Shown in pieces: positions 1 through 8,690 of a DNA stretch of 64,000 nt (positions within the stretch are counted from its first letter, which is position 1; each line of letters begins with the position of its first letter). The stretch comes from Leptolyngbya sp. BL0902 (GTDB lineage: Bacteria > Cyanobacteriota > Cyanobacteriia > Phormidesmidales > Phormidesmidaceae), in NCBI RefSeq assembly GCF_016403105.1, contig NZ_CP046155.1, positions 310,001-374,000 on the forward strand, in the 5' to 3' direction. The notes beneath the pieces were generated by a model. It searched no databases and had not been told where the DNA came from. It saw only the letters and a program-made list of their open reading frames with translations. The position numbers and the translations under genes are program-made.

Positions 1-1677
1 ATAGACGCCCTTGCCCCAGAACGCCAGGAACCCAGCCCCGGAGAGCCGGAAAACTGGTGGCGCTTTTTCACCTTCAGCACCGACCACAAGGTGATTGGCA
101 TTCAGTACATCGTCACCGCCTTTGTGTTCTTTCTGATTGGCGGCTTCCTGGCCATGGTGATGCGCGGTGAGTTGATCACCCCGGAGGCCGATCTGGTGGA
201 TCGCACGGTGTATAACGCCCTGTTCACCATGCACGGCACCCTGATGCTGTTCATGTGGACGTTCCCGGTACTGAATGGGTTGTCCAACTACCTGGTGCCC
301 CTGCAAATTGGGGCGCGGGACATGGCCTTCCCCCGCCTGAATGCGGTGGCCTTTTGGCTGGTGCCCATCTTTGGCGTCATTTTAATGGCCAGCTTTTTGG
401 TGCCCGGTGGGCCGTCCCAGTCGGGCTGGTGGGCCTATCCTCCGGTGAGTTTGCAGAACCCCACGGGCAACCTAATCAACGGCCAAGCCCTGTGGCTGGT
501 GGCGGTGGCGCTGTCGGGGGTGTCGTCGATTATGGGGGCGGTCAACATCGTCACCACCATCGTGCGGATGCGGGCACCGGGGATGACCTTCTTCAAAATG
601 CCCGTGTTCTGCTGGACGGTGATGGCGGCGCAGATTATCCAGCTCTTCGGCCTGCCAGCGCTGACGGCGGGGGCGGTGATGCTGCTGTTTGACCTCATGG
701 TGGGCACCAGCTTTTTTGACCCGGCCAAGGGCGGCGATCCGGTGCTGTATCAGCATTTCTTCTGGTTCTATTCCCACCCGGCGGTGTATGTGATTATGCT
801 GCCGATTTTTGGCGTATTTTCAGAACTTTTCCCGGTCTATGCCCGTAAGCCCCTGTTTGGCTACAAGGTGGTGGCCGTATCCTCCTTTATTATCACCGGA
901 CTCAGCGGCATCGTCTGGGTACACCACATGTTCGCCAGCGGCACTCCCGGCTGGATGCGGATGCTGTTTATGTTCACCACCATGACCATCTCCGTGCCCA
1001 CGGGGATCAAGGTCTTCGCCTGGGTGGCCACCATCTGGGGCGGCAAGCTGAAGCTGAACACCGCCATGCTGTTTGCCCTCGGCGGCATGACCATGTTTGT
1101 CTTCGCGGGCATCACGGGCATCATGCTGGCCTCTACCCCGGTGGATATCCATGTCAACAACACCTACTTTGTGGTGGGCCACTTCCACTACGTGCTGTAT
1201 GGGTCGATGACCATGGGCATGTTCGCCGCCCTGTACCACTGGTTCCCCAAGATGACCGGGCGCATGTACTACGAAGGGCTGGGCAAACTGCACTTTGTCC
1301 TCGCCTTCGTGGGCACCAACCTCAACTTTTTGCCCATGCACCCCGCTGGCCTAATGGGGATGCCCCGCCGCGTCGCCTCCTACGACCCAGAATTTGCCTT
1401 TTGGAACGTGCTGGCCAGTTTGGGCGGCTTTTTGCTGGGGGTCTCCACCCTGCCCTTCTTGCTGAACATGATTAGCTCCTGGGTGCAGGGGGAAAAAGCC
1501 CCCGCCAACCCCTGGAGAGCCATTGGCCTAGAGTGGATGGTGGCCTCGCCGCCCCCCCACGAAAACTTCGACGAAATCCCCACCGTCATCGCCGAACCCT
1601 ACGGCTACGGCAAAAACGAACCCCTCACCGCCCAGCAGGCGGCCCTACAGCAACTTGCGTCTACGGAGGTGGCCTAA
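1..1677 (+). CDS. ctaD: Heme-copper terminal oxidase subunit I (5' end outside window)
   Basis: Catalytic subunit of a membrane-bound terminal oxidase that reduces O2 to water and pumps protons. The frame is open from base 1, so the N-terminus lies to the left; 558 codons are visible. Multi-spanning. Visible ligands: low-spin heme His in MHGTLMLF (near base 232), CuB His and cross-linked Tyr in YSHPAVY (bases 766-789), the His pair in VWVHH, the K-channel Lys in TGIKVF, and the two heme His in GHFHY. The Glu of the common HPEVY motif is Ala here and preceded by Tyr-Ser, as in A2-type oxidases. The SQSGWWAYPPVS region looks to me more like the alternative respiratory oxidase (CtaDII) than CtaDI, but the subunit II gene that would decide is not in the window. 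ctaE follows with no gap. Confidence 0.95.
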   Translation: MDALAPERQEPSPGEPENWWRFFTFSTDHKVIGIQYIVTAFVFFLIGGFLAMVMRGELITPEADLVDRTVYNALFTMHGTLMLFMWTFPVLNGLSNYLVPLQIGARDMAFPRLNAVAFWLVPIFGVILMASFLVPGGPSQSGWWAYPPVSLQNPTGNLINGQALWLVAVALSGVSSIMGAVNIVTTIVRMRAPGMTFFKMPVFCWTVMAAQIIQLFGLPALTAGAVMLLFDLMVGTSFFDPAKGGDPVLYQHFFWFYSHPAVYVIMLPIFGVFSELFPVYARKPLFGYKVVAVSSFIITGLSGIVWVHHMFASGTPGWMRMLFMFTTMTISVPTGIKVFAWVATIWGGKLKLNTAMLFALGGMTMFVFAGITGIMLASTPVDIHVNNTYFVVGHFHYVLYGSMTMGMFAALYHWFPKMTGRMYYEGLGKLHFVLAFVGTNLNFLPMHPAGLMGMPRRVASYDPEFAFWNVLASLGGFLLGVSTLPFLLNMISSWVQGEKAPANPWRAIGLEWMVASPPPHENFDEIPTVIAEPYGYGKNEPLTAQQAALQQLASTEVA

Positions 1678-2286
1678 ATGAGTTCCATCAACCTCGATTC
1701 CACGGTGAACACCGCCGCTGAAGTCAGCCCCGCCCACCACGAAGAAGGGGAACACCGCCTGGTTGGATTCATCATCTTTCTGCTGTCGGAAAGCGTGATT
1801 TTCCTCAGCTTCTTTGTGGGCTATGCCGTCTACAAAACCACGTCCCTCGACTGGCTGCCCCCCGGTGTGGAGGGGCTGGAGGTGCGCGAACCGCTGATCA
1901 ACACCATCGTCCTGGTCTCCAGCAGTTTCGTCATCTACATCGCCGAGCGCTACCTGAAAAAAGAAAACATCTGGGGTTTCCGGGCCTTTTGGTTATTGAC
2001 CATGGCCATGGGCAGCTTCTTCCTCTACGGCCAAGCGGTGGAATGGGCGGGCCTCAACTTTGGCTTTACTGACGGCCTCTATGGTGGCATGTTCTACCTG
2101 CTCACCGGATTCCACGGGCTCCACGTTCTCACTGGGGTACTTCTGCAAGCGATCATGCTGGCTCGATCCTTCATCCCCGGCAACTACGATGATGGCGAAG
2201 TGGGCGTGATTGCCACCTCCCTGTTCTGGCACTTTGTCGATGTGATCTGGATTGTGCTGTTCATCCTGATCTACGTGTGGCAGTAG
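1678..2286 (+). CDS. ctaE: Heme-copper oxidase subunit III
   Basis: A 202-residue integral membrane subunit of the same oxidase. It assembles with subunit I and stabilises the complex. About five hydrophobic spans are visible (near residues 28-48, 75-90, 103-123, 133-155 and 180-200), and it has the family signatures FLLSESVIFLSFF, GFHGLHVLTG and WHFVDVIWI. The ATG directly follows the ctaD stop codon (TAA then ATG), so the two genes are cotranscribed and probably translationally coupled. Length fits the short cyanobacterial form of subunit III. No terminator-like hairpin was found in the 120 bases after it. Confidence 0.93.
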   Translation: MSSINLDSTVNTAAEVSPAHHEEGEHRLVGFIIFLLSESVIFLSFFVGYAVYKTTSLDWLPPGVEGLEVREPLINTIVLVSSSFVIYIAERYLKKENIWGFRAFWLLTMAMGSFFLYGQAVEWAGLNFGFTDGLYGGMFYLLTGFHGLHVLTGVLLQAIMLARSFIPGNYDDGEVGVIATSLFWHFVDVIWIVLFILIYVWQ

Positions 2287-2350
2287 CGTCGAGGGGTTAG
2301 GGCCGGGGGCGCGTTGTCTCCAGGGGCGAATCGATATGGGCCTAGGGGCT

Positions 2351-2378
2351 ACTTTAGAAACGCAAAAGTTGCTAAAGT
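2351..2378. promoter_or_regulatory. Interrupted palindrome upstream of the LysR gene
   Basis: Seven-base arms ACTTTAG and CTAAAGT are separated by 14 bases that contain a further AAC/GTT pairing, giving a 28-base dyad about 30 bases before the LysR start. The position suits an autoregulatory operator, or a hairpin between ctaE and the regulator. The arms are seen directly; the role is inferred. Confidence 0.4.
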
Positions 2379-2408
2379 AAGGATGTCCTTTGATAGCTCG
2401 GCTCAATC

Positions 2409-3332
2409 ATGGCGGCATCCTTGCTCAGCACAAAGGGAATTACCCTGCACCAAATGGAAGTTTTTGAGGCGGTGGCACGGCACCGCAACTACACCAAGGC
2501 AGCGGCGGAGCTTTACCTCACCCAGCCGACGGTGTCTATTCAGATTAAGCAGCTCTCAAAAACCGTGGGGATGCCCCTGGTGGAAACCATCGGTCGGCAA
2601 CTGCACCTGACGGCGGCAGGAGAAGCCCTACTGAATACCTGCCACCAGGTGCTACGGCAGCTTCAGCATTTAGATCAAACTCTGCTGGCCTTCCAGGGCG
2701 TTGAGGCGGGGAGCGTCAAGTTGGCTACGGTGGAAAGTGGTAAATGCCTGCTGGTGGAGCAGTTTAAGCCCTTCCTAGAACAGTATCCCGGCCTAGAGGT
2801 GTCCCTCTACGTAGGCAGCGACGCTGAGTTGCAAGACCGCCTGCACCAAAACGAAGATGACTTCTACCTGTTTAGCCTGCCACCCACCTCAGCCAACCTT
2901 GCCACCCTGCCCTACGCCCAGTCTCCCCTGCGGGTGGTGGCCTCCCAGCGTCATCCCCTGGCTCAGCGTCGGCCCTTAACCTTGGCCGACCTAGCAAAGG
3001 CAAACTGGATTCTCCGGGAGCCCGAATCTAGCACGCGCCAGCGTCTAGAAGCCGCCTTCCAGGCCCAGGGGCTGGCCCTCCGCAGCAACCTAGAACTGAG
3101 CTGCAATGAATCGATTAAGGCTAGTGTGGCAGCCAACCTTGGGGTTGCGCTACTGCCCGCCTTTGCCCTCACAGCCTTAGATACCGACCTGGTGGTGCTC
3201 TCCGTTGCGGATCTCATGCTCCAGGCCCAATGGCAGCTTGCCTACCGCCAAGACAAAGCCTTTTCTCCAGCAGCAAGGGCCTTCCTCGACCACTGGATTG
3301 AAGCGTCTCCTTCTCTGGCCATTGGCGCATAG
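2409..3332 (+). CDS. LysR-family transcriptional regulator, RbcR/CmpR-like
   Basis: A 307-residue DNA-binding regulator. The N-terminal winged helix-turn-helix (residues about 12-70) contains NYTKAAAELYLTQPTVSIQIKQL, close to the CbbR/RbcR/CmpR group that controls carbon fixation and inorganic carbon uptake. Residues about 95-300 form the effector-binding domain, with a recognisable second lobe (SNLELSCNESIKASVAANLGVALLP). Chosen start: ATG in CAATCATGG. It lies on the same strand just after ctaE but 122 bases away, with its own dyad upstream. The regulated genes cannot be read from context: respiration genes lie to the left and an oppositely oriented tRNA-Lys to the right. Confidence 0.85.
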   Translation: MAASLLSTKGITLHQMEVFEAVARHRNYTKAAAELYLTQPTVSIQIKQLSKTVGMPLVETIGRQLHLTAAGEALLNTCHQVLRQLQHLDQTLLAFQGVEAGSVKLATVESGKCLLVEQFKPFLEQYPGLEVSLYVGSDAELQDRLHQNEDDFYLFSLPPTSANLATLPYAQSPLRVVASQRHPLAQRRPLTLADLAKANWILREPESSTRQRLEAAFQAQGLALRSNLELSCNESIKASVAANLGVALLPAFALTALDTDLVVLSVADLMLQAQWQLAYRQDKAFSPAARAFLDHWIEASPSLAIGA

Positions 3333-3439
3333 ATCAGCCGCTGCAGCACCCTGCCTCCCTAGATCCTGGGACTCGGGGTGAGTGAATCAACTGTTCCTGT
3401 CTGTCCCTAGCAACAGGAGAGGACGGAATGAATAAAATA

Positions 3440-3511
3440 TGGGTCGCCTGGGATTCGAACCCAAGACCAATCGGTTAAAAGCCGAGTGCTCTACCGCTGA
3501 GCTAGCGACCC
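3440..3511 (-). tRNA. tRNA-Lys (UUU)
   Basis: On the minus strand a full cloverleaf can be folded: acceptor arm GGGTCGC/GCGACCC, D arm GCTC/GAGC, anticodon loop CTTTTAA (anticodon TTT), variable loop of five bases and T arm with loop TTCGAAT. Discriminator base is A and no CCA is encoded. The top anticodon pair is C opposite T, which bacterial tRNA-Lys genes tolerate. Confidence 0.96.
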
Positions 3512-3549
3512 TTGGTGTATCGTGCCGTCAAAACCAAACCTCTAGCACG

Positions 3550-3564
3550 GTTACTAATAGTAAC
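3550..3564. repeat. Perfect 15-base palindrome near tRNA-Lys
   Basis: GTTACTA-A-TAGTAAC, with 7-base arms around a single central A. It lies 39 bases upstream of tRNA-Lys in the tRNA's orientation, in a stretch more AT-rich than its surroundings. It may be a protein-binding site; no role can be read from sequence alone. Confidence 0.35.
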
Positions 3565-3658
3565 ACAGCCTTTGCGGAGAAGGAATAGTCTTTCCTAGAA
3601 ATTTTATTTTTCGGTTTTCCGAGCCCTAGAGGGGCCTAGGCGGGAGACGGGGGCTGGC

Positions 3659-4420
3659 CTAAAACATATCGCTGGTGGGGGCCGTCACCAGGGTGAAGGA
3701 TTCGGCCAAGTCTACGGCCATTTGGGGCGATACATCCCGGCAGGCGTCGAAGCCGGGGAAGAGGGCTTTGATGTCGGCGGCTCCGCTGATGCGATAGTAG
3801 CCGGAGGAGCCAGCCAGCCAGTCGGTATAGAGGTTCGGCTCGGGAAATCTGGCTTGCCAGTCGGGGTCAGCAAATTTGCCATAGTTGAGACCATAGGCGG
3901 AGGTGTCGCCGTCCTTGGTAAAGAGGGGTGGGTTAATGGGGCGGCGGTTTTCGGTGGCGGGGGGTGGGCTGGTGCCACCATCGGCATATTCCACCGCAAA
4001 GCATTGATTTTCGGCGTTTTGGTACACAATCAGGTAGCTGATTCCCATGTCGCCCTGGCTGATGCGGAGATCAGCCACCTGGAAGGAGGGTGGCACCACT
4101 CCCGGCACCACGACCTCAACGCCCAAGCTGGTGAGCTGGGCCACTTGGTCGGGGGAGAGCTGGGCCAGGAAGGCACCGGGCGGTGGTGGCGGCGGCGCAT
4201 TGGGATCGCTGGGCTCTAAGGGGGCGGCATCTAGGGCCATGGAGGAGGGCACTTCTGTTTCCGGGGCTCCGGTGGGGGCGGCAGGCATGGGCTCAAGAAG
4301 TCCAGAGTCGGTGAGCCCAGATTCGTCGGCCTCAGGGCGATCACAGGCGCTGGGAAGCCACCCCAGCAGCACGACCCCCAGCAACCCCAGCCATCGCGAT
4401 CTGGTCAATCTATGGCCCAT
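3659..4420 (-). CDS. Putative lipoprotein of unknown function
   Basis: 253 residues from the ATG at 4420, chosen because GGAG lies nine bases before it; a TTG five codons upstream is also open. The N-terminus is a lipoprotein signal: Arg-rich start, hydrophobic core and lipobox LPSAC (Cys about residue 26). A Pro/Ala/Glu-rich linker with PPPPPPG follows (about residues 30-85), then a globular domain of about 160 residues with ISYLIVYQNAENQCFAVEYA and a C-terminal Cys in GFDACRD. No catalytic motif was recognised. Probably anchored in the outer or plasma membrane. It is divergent from the GPH transporter at 4557. Confidence 0.7.
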   Translation of the reverse strand: MGHRLTRSRWLGLLGVVLLGWLPSACDRPEADESGLTDSGLLEPMPAAPTGAPETEVPSSMALDAAPLEPSDPNAPPPPPPGAFLAQLSPDQVAQLTSLGVEVVVPGVVPPSFQVADLRISQGDMGISYLIVYQNAENQCFAVEYADGGTSPPPATENRRPINPPLFTKDGDTSAYGLNYGKFADPDWQARFPEPNLYTDWLAGSSGYYRISGAADIKALFPGFDACRDVSPQMAVDLAESFTLVTAPTSDMF

Positions 4421-4556
4421 CGTGACGTTCTCCAACGGCTCTACCCTTGCTATTGTGGATCACCGTAGCCCCCTTCGAGCCCCGCTCACCTGGGAAGCCT
4501 GGGGATTGACTGCACAATGTGGCAAAATCAACCCACTATGAGTTGGGAGTCCGTCG

Positions 4557-5933
4557 TTGTCTAAATTACCGCCTCTGCCCTTGCCAGTGAAGTTGGCCTA
4601 TGGCGTGGGAGAGCTGGCGGCAGCGGTTCCGGCCAGTTTGTCGGCGTTTTTTGTGCTGTATTTTTTTACCACCGTGGCGGGGCTAAATCCGGCCTTGGCG
4701 GGCAGTGTCATCCTCATTGGACGGCTGTGGGATGCCGTCAACGACCCCCTGATTGGCTGGCTGAGCGACCGCACCGTATCTCCCCTGGGGCGGCGGTTTC
4801 CGTGGATGTTGGGCGGTATGGTGCCCATGGCGCTGACGGCGATGCTGCTGTGGGTGGTGCCGCCGTTCCAAACCCAGGGCGGCATTTTTGCTTATTACGT
4901 TGTGCTGTCGCTGTTTGCCTTTGCGTCGTTTACGGCGGTGCAGTTGCCCTATACCGCCCTCGCCGCCGAGCTTTCCGACGACTACGATGAACGCACCACC
5001 CTCATCGGCACCAAAGCCGCCTTCAGTATTGGCGGGGGCATTTTGGCGCTGCTCATGGCCCAAGTGGTATTTGGCCGGGTCGCCGATCCCGAACGCCAGT
5101 ATGCCCTTTTGGGAATCCTGTCTGCGGGTTTGGCCATTGTCATGGTGAGCATTTGCGTCGCGGGCACCTACCGCCGCTACTGGCAGGCCCAAAAGGCCCA
5201 CGCCAGCCTTCACCCGCCGGAGGGTTTTGCTTCCCTGCTGTCGGATCTGCGCAGCGTGTTTGCCAATAGTGCCTTTCGGAAGGTGTTGGGGCTGTACCTG
5301 TGCAGTTGGATGAGTGTGCAAGTCACCGCTGCCATGCTGCCCTACTTTGTGGGGGCTTGGATGGGCCTGCCCGAAACCCACTTTGCCCAAATGGCTCTGG
5401 CCGTGCAGGGAACCGCCATCGCCATGCTGGTGGTGTGGAACCGGGTCGCCCACTGGACGAGTAAACGCACCGCCCTGATGCTGGGTGCCCCTCTGGCTAT
5501 GATTGCCCTGCTGGGCCTCATTACCGTGCATCCCGATCAGGTGGGGTGGATGTATACCCTCGGCGTGGTAGCAGGTCTTGGCGTGGCCACCCTCTATATG
5601 ATTCCCTTTGCCATGCTGCCCGACGTGGTGGATTTGGACGAGCTGCAAACCGGACGGCGACGGGAAGGACTGTATTTCAGTGCCCTAGTGTTTCTGCAAA
5701 AGTTTGGCCTTGCCGCCGCTATCTTTGTGTCGGGCCAGTTGCTGCACTGGACAGGCTACGACCCCCAGGCTGTCACCCAGCCCGCCGCCGCTCTCTGGGC
5801 CATCCGCCTGCTGATTGGCCCCCTGCCTGCCCTGCTGCTGCTAGGGAGCCTCTGGTTTGTCCATCGCTACCCCATCGACCGCGACCGCCATCGCCAAATC
5901 CTCGAAGCCCTCGAAGTGCAGCGCCACCGATAG
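4557..5933 (+). CDS. GPH-family (MFS) sugar:cation symporter
   Basis: 458 residues with about 12 hydrophobic spans. This is a major facilitator of the glycoside-pentoside-hexuronide:cation symporter type. Signatures: LAYGVGELAAAVPASLSAFFVLYFFT at the N-terminus, the loop DAVNDPLIGWLSDRT, GRRFPWMLGG, and late MLPDVVDLDELQTGRRREGLYFSALVF. Start is a TTG at 4557 supported by GGGAG eight bases upstream; the nearby ATG at 4538 is out of frame. It converges with the GH116 glycosidase 68 bases downstream, so the pair may import and hydrolyse a glycoside. The substrate cannot be deduced. Confidence 0.85.
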   Translation: MSKLPPLPLPVKLAYGVGELAAAVPASLSAFFVLYFFTTVAGLNPALAGSVILIGRLWDAVNDPLIGWLSDRTVSPLGRRFPWMLGGMVPMALTAMLLWVVPPFQTQGGIFAYYVVLSLFAFASFTAVQLPYTALAAELSDDYDERTTLIGTKAAFSIGGGILALLMAQVVFGRVADPERQYALLGILSAGLAIVMVSICVAGTYRRYWQAQKAHASLHPPEGFASLLSDLRSVFANSAFRKVLGLYLCSWMSVQVTAAMLPYFVGAWMGLPETHFAQMALAVQGTAIAMLVVWNRVAHWTSKRTALMLGAPLAMIALLGLITVHPDQVGWMYTLGVVAGLGVATLYMIPFAMLPDVVDLDELQTGRRREGLYFSALVFLQKFGLAAAIFVSGQLLHWTGYDPQAVTQPAAALWAIRLLIGPLPALLLLGSLWFVHRYPIDRDRHRQILEALEVQRHR

Positions 5934-6001
5934 GTAGCCACCCCCATCGGGGCTAGGCCGTGGCCCAGGGGCGTCGATGCCACCCTGAGCGGGACATGAC
6001 A

Positions 6002-8503
6002 TCAGTCCTGGGATTCCAGCAGCGCATAGAGACCCCAAATCGCCAGGGGCCGCATATAGTGGCAGGCGCGATAGGTGCCCAGGGCGGTGATGGCCTCCGG
6101 GGTGCGGAATTGCAGGCCGTAGTCGTAGATTTGGCGAACGACGGCTTCGGTCATGGCCATAGCTTTATCCGTGTGGCCCATTTGGGCATAGAACGCGGCA
6201 AGTCCAAAGTTGATGCCCGTCCACACTTCCTGTTGGTGGGTGCTGTCGGGGTCTTCGGGGGTGCCGTCGGGGAGTACACCGTTAGCGGCTCCGATGGGTT
6301 GCTTTAAGGTGGCGGCGCTGAAGTTGCCGACCTGGGCTCCCTCAAACTTTTGGGCCTGGGGCCGCTCTTGGGTTTGGGCCACCTGGTTAAAGTTGACGAA
6401 ACAGGCTTCGTAGATGGCGTCTAGGGAGGACTGAATGTATTTCTCTTCCACCAAGTCCGGTAGGTTCAGCAGCCGTGCCATGAACTGACCGCAGAGTTGG
6501 TCGGCCATCACCACATCGGAGCCGCTGCCCATATCGAGGCGGTAATAGCGGCCATTCCACAGTTTGGGGTGGTAGGCCCGGAGGCCGCCCTCTAGCCAGC
6601 GCTGGTACTGGGTCAGCAAAATCGGGATGGTGCCGGGGGCGAGGTTTTGTTCGGCTAGGAGATTGCCCATGGCCAGAGCTGCTTCTAACGCCGCCAGCCA
6701 CAGCCCGCCGCAGTAGGCACTGAGACCCTTGAGCCTCCAATCATCAAAGGTTTGGTCGGGGGCACCTTCGTTTTCGGGGATGCCGTCGCCGTCGCGGTCG
6801 AAGTGCTTGAGGTATTGCAGGGTTTCCACCACCGCAGGCCAGCAGGTTTGCAGAAATTCTAGGTCGCTCGACCCCGTAAAGACAAAGGCGCGATAGACCT
6901 GAATCACAAAGTCGCTGCCCAGGTCTTTCCAGAGGTTGCAGTCTTGGTAGCTGGTGTAGTTGGTTTGCACCCAGGGCTGCTCGTTGGGGGCACCGAGGTC
7001 GTGGGGGGTGGCTCCCTTGGTTTTGCGCTGGGCCAGGGGACTTTCTACGCCCATGGTCAGGTAGTAGCCAATGATCCGCCGTCGGTCGTCCTGGGTAGGG
7101 ATGGCCTGGGCAAAGGCCCGCAGGATGGATTTTTCCAGTTCTGGCCACAGCAACAGGGTGGCAAAGCCGCCATAGAGCCGCACATCCAGGCTTTCGTACC
7201 AGCGGTAGTCGATGCATTCCAGCACCGCAAACTGGCCCACGGGGTCGGCCTCCGTCGCCGCACTCCACAGGGTGCCGCCGCTCGTGAGGTCGTAGAGTTC
7301 GTTGAACAGCGCCATTTTGAACCAGTCCGGCAGGTCGGGCCTGTCCAAAATCGGCTGCTGCCAGGTGGTGATTTGCCGTTGCCAGTCTTGGTAATTCGTC
7401 AACGCTTGATGGGCAATCGCCCGCGCATTGCGCCCATCCCGCCCGAAGAAATCTGTATAGCGGCGGTAGGCGCTGACGCCCTTGGCAAACTCCGTCACGG
7501 GCAAATCCCAGGCCAGGGCGATGGGGAACTGTCGCGTTTCCCCCGGTTGCAGGGTAAACCGCAGGGCCAGGGCGCAACCGACCTGCTCGTTTTCCCCTGC
7601 CGCTGTGGTATCCAGCAGGTTCATCAATCGGCCCAGCTTGGCCCAGGCCGCCCATAGGTCAGCCCCATCTCCAGCCGGGTTCCAGCGCAGATCGTAGGAA
7701 ATCTCGATATCCGGGTTATCCAGCGTGGCAATGCACCATTGGCCGTCGCCCTCCTGGGGTTCCCGCAGCCGTTGCCAATCGCCGCTCATCAGGCAACCTT
7801 TGAGGCCGTCGGTGGAAATCAGTTGGGCGTAGTTACCCTGGCTTTGGCCAATGGCGGGAACGTAATCGTAGTAGGGGCTACCATCGTCCCGCTGCAACAC
7901 TTCCGGGGATTTTTTCGTATTGGTAAACCAGCCCACCATGTTCTGCCAGCTCACCATGATGCAAAGGGTGAGGGGCTGATTGGTGGGGTTGTGGGCCGTC
8001 CACTCAAACACCGCGACGGGATAGCTGGCTTCTTGGTAGTTGTCGGGCCAAATGGGGGACAACTGCTCGCAGGTAATTTCCGCCCGAAACACGTTCTCGT
8101 AGCGGTACCAACTGCGAGGGTAGAGGGCATGGTACGTCCCGGTGGAGCGTTCTGGGGTCAAAGCGGGATACCAATTCCAAGTAGAAAGGGTGCCGCCTTG
8201 AGGCGGTTCTGTGCTCAGGGCGTAGGCTTGGGTTTGCCCGCCGCCGGATTCAAACACGCTGAACTGACAGCCGGGGAACGTCTGGAACACATGCTCACCA
8301 CCGTCGATGTGCCAGAGGTTGAAATCCCCCCTGGGCGAGCGACCGATACACCCGGCCCCAAAGCCCCCCAGCGGTGCCCCATGCCAGGGGCCATCGTCTA
8401 AATTGCTGGCATAGCGCACAAGGTAATGCTGATCCCAGCCTTGGCCAAGGGGCCGCTGCCAGGACTGGACGGGAATTTGGGGCATAGTCGGTGTTTCAGT
8501 CAT
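6002..8503 (-). CDS. GH116-family glycosidase (GBA2-like beta-glucosidase)
   Basis: 833 residues from the ATG at 8503. The N-terminal beta domain (residues about 20-330) begins PLGGFGAGCIGRSPRGDFNLW, the GH116 N-domain signature. The C-terminal (alpha/alpha)6 domain (about 370-830) carries the likely nucleophile Glu near residue 404 in FNELYDLTSGGT and the likely acid/base Asp near residue 587 in PDQTFDDW, followed by SAYCGGLWLAALEAA. Family members cleave beta-linked glucosides or xylosides, including glucosylceramide. There is no signal peptide, so it should act in the cytoplasm, consistent with the facing GPH symporter supplying substrate. Confidence 0.9.
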   Translation of the reverse strand: MTETPTMPQIPVQSWQRPLGQGWDQHYLVRYASNLDDGPWHGAPLGGFGAGCIGRSPRGDFNLWHIDGGEHVFQTFPGCQFSVFESGGGQTQAYALSTEPPQGGTLSTWNWYPALTPERSTGTYHALYPRSWYRYENVFRAEITCEQLSPIWPDNYQEASYPVAVFEWTAHNPTNQPLTLCIMVSWQNMVGWFTNTKKSPEVLQRDDGSPYYDYVPAIGQSQGNYAQLISTDGLKGCLMSGDWQRLREPQEGDGQWCIATLDNPDIEISYDLRWNPAGDGADLWAAWAKLGRLMNLLDTTAAGENEQVGCALALRFTLQPGETRQFPIALAWDLPVTEFAKGVSAYRRYTDFFGRDGRNARAIAHQALTNYQDWQRQITTWQQPILDRPDLPDWFKMALFNELYDLTSGGTLWSAATEADPVGQFAVLECIDYRWYESLDVRLYGGFATLLLWPELEKSILRAFAQAIPTQDDRRRIIGYYLTMGVESPLAQRKTKGATPHDLGAPNEQPWVQTNYTSYQDCNLWKDLGSDFVIQVYRAFVFTGSSDLEFLQTCWPAVVETLQYLKHFDRDGDGIPENEGAPDQTFDDWRLKGLSAYCGGLWLAALEAALAMGNLLAEQNLAPGTIPILLTQYQRWLEGGLRAYHPKLWNGRYYRLDMGSGSDVVMADQLCGQFMARLLNLPDLVEEKYIQSSLDAIYEACFVNFNQVAQTQERPQAQKFEGAQVGNFSAATLKQPIGAANGVLPDGTPEDPDSTHQQEVWTGINFGLAAFYAQMGHTDKAMAMTEAVVRQIYDYGLQFRTPEAITALGTYRACHYMRPLAIWGLYALLESQD

Positions 8504-8690
8504 CCCCAAATTTTACCGGAGCGTGATCCTCTGGGGGCGATACGGCAAGGATGCCTCAACCCATCCCCAGCTATGTCATTAAATCCCCCTATTTCCAGGC
8601 TGGCTTTTCCGGGGCTTTCCGCTATGCTCGATTCAGGGATGCCCTCACCTCCGGCTCCTCTTCCGTCCACCCAATCCCCCTTTCCCCACC

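Noticed and set aside
4683..5648. Antisense open frame of 321 codons over the GPH transporter
   Set aside because: His/Gln/Gly-rich composition typical of the reverse strand of a hydrophobic membrane protein gene; no start signal or motif.
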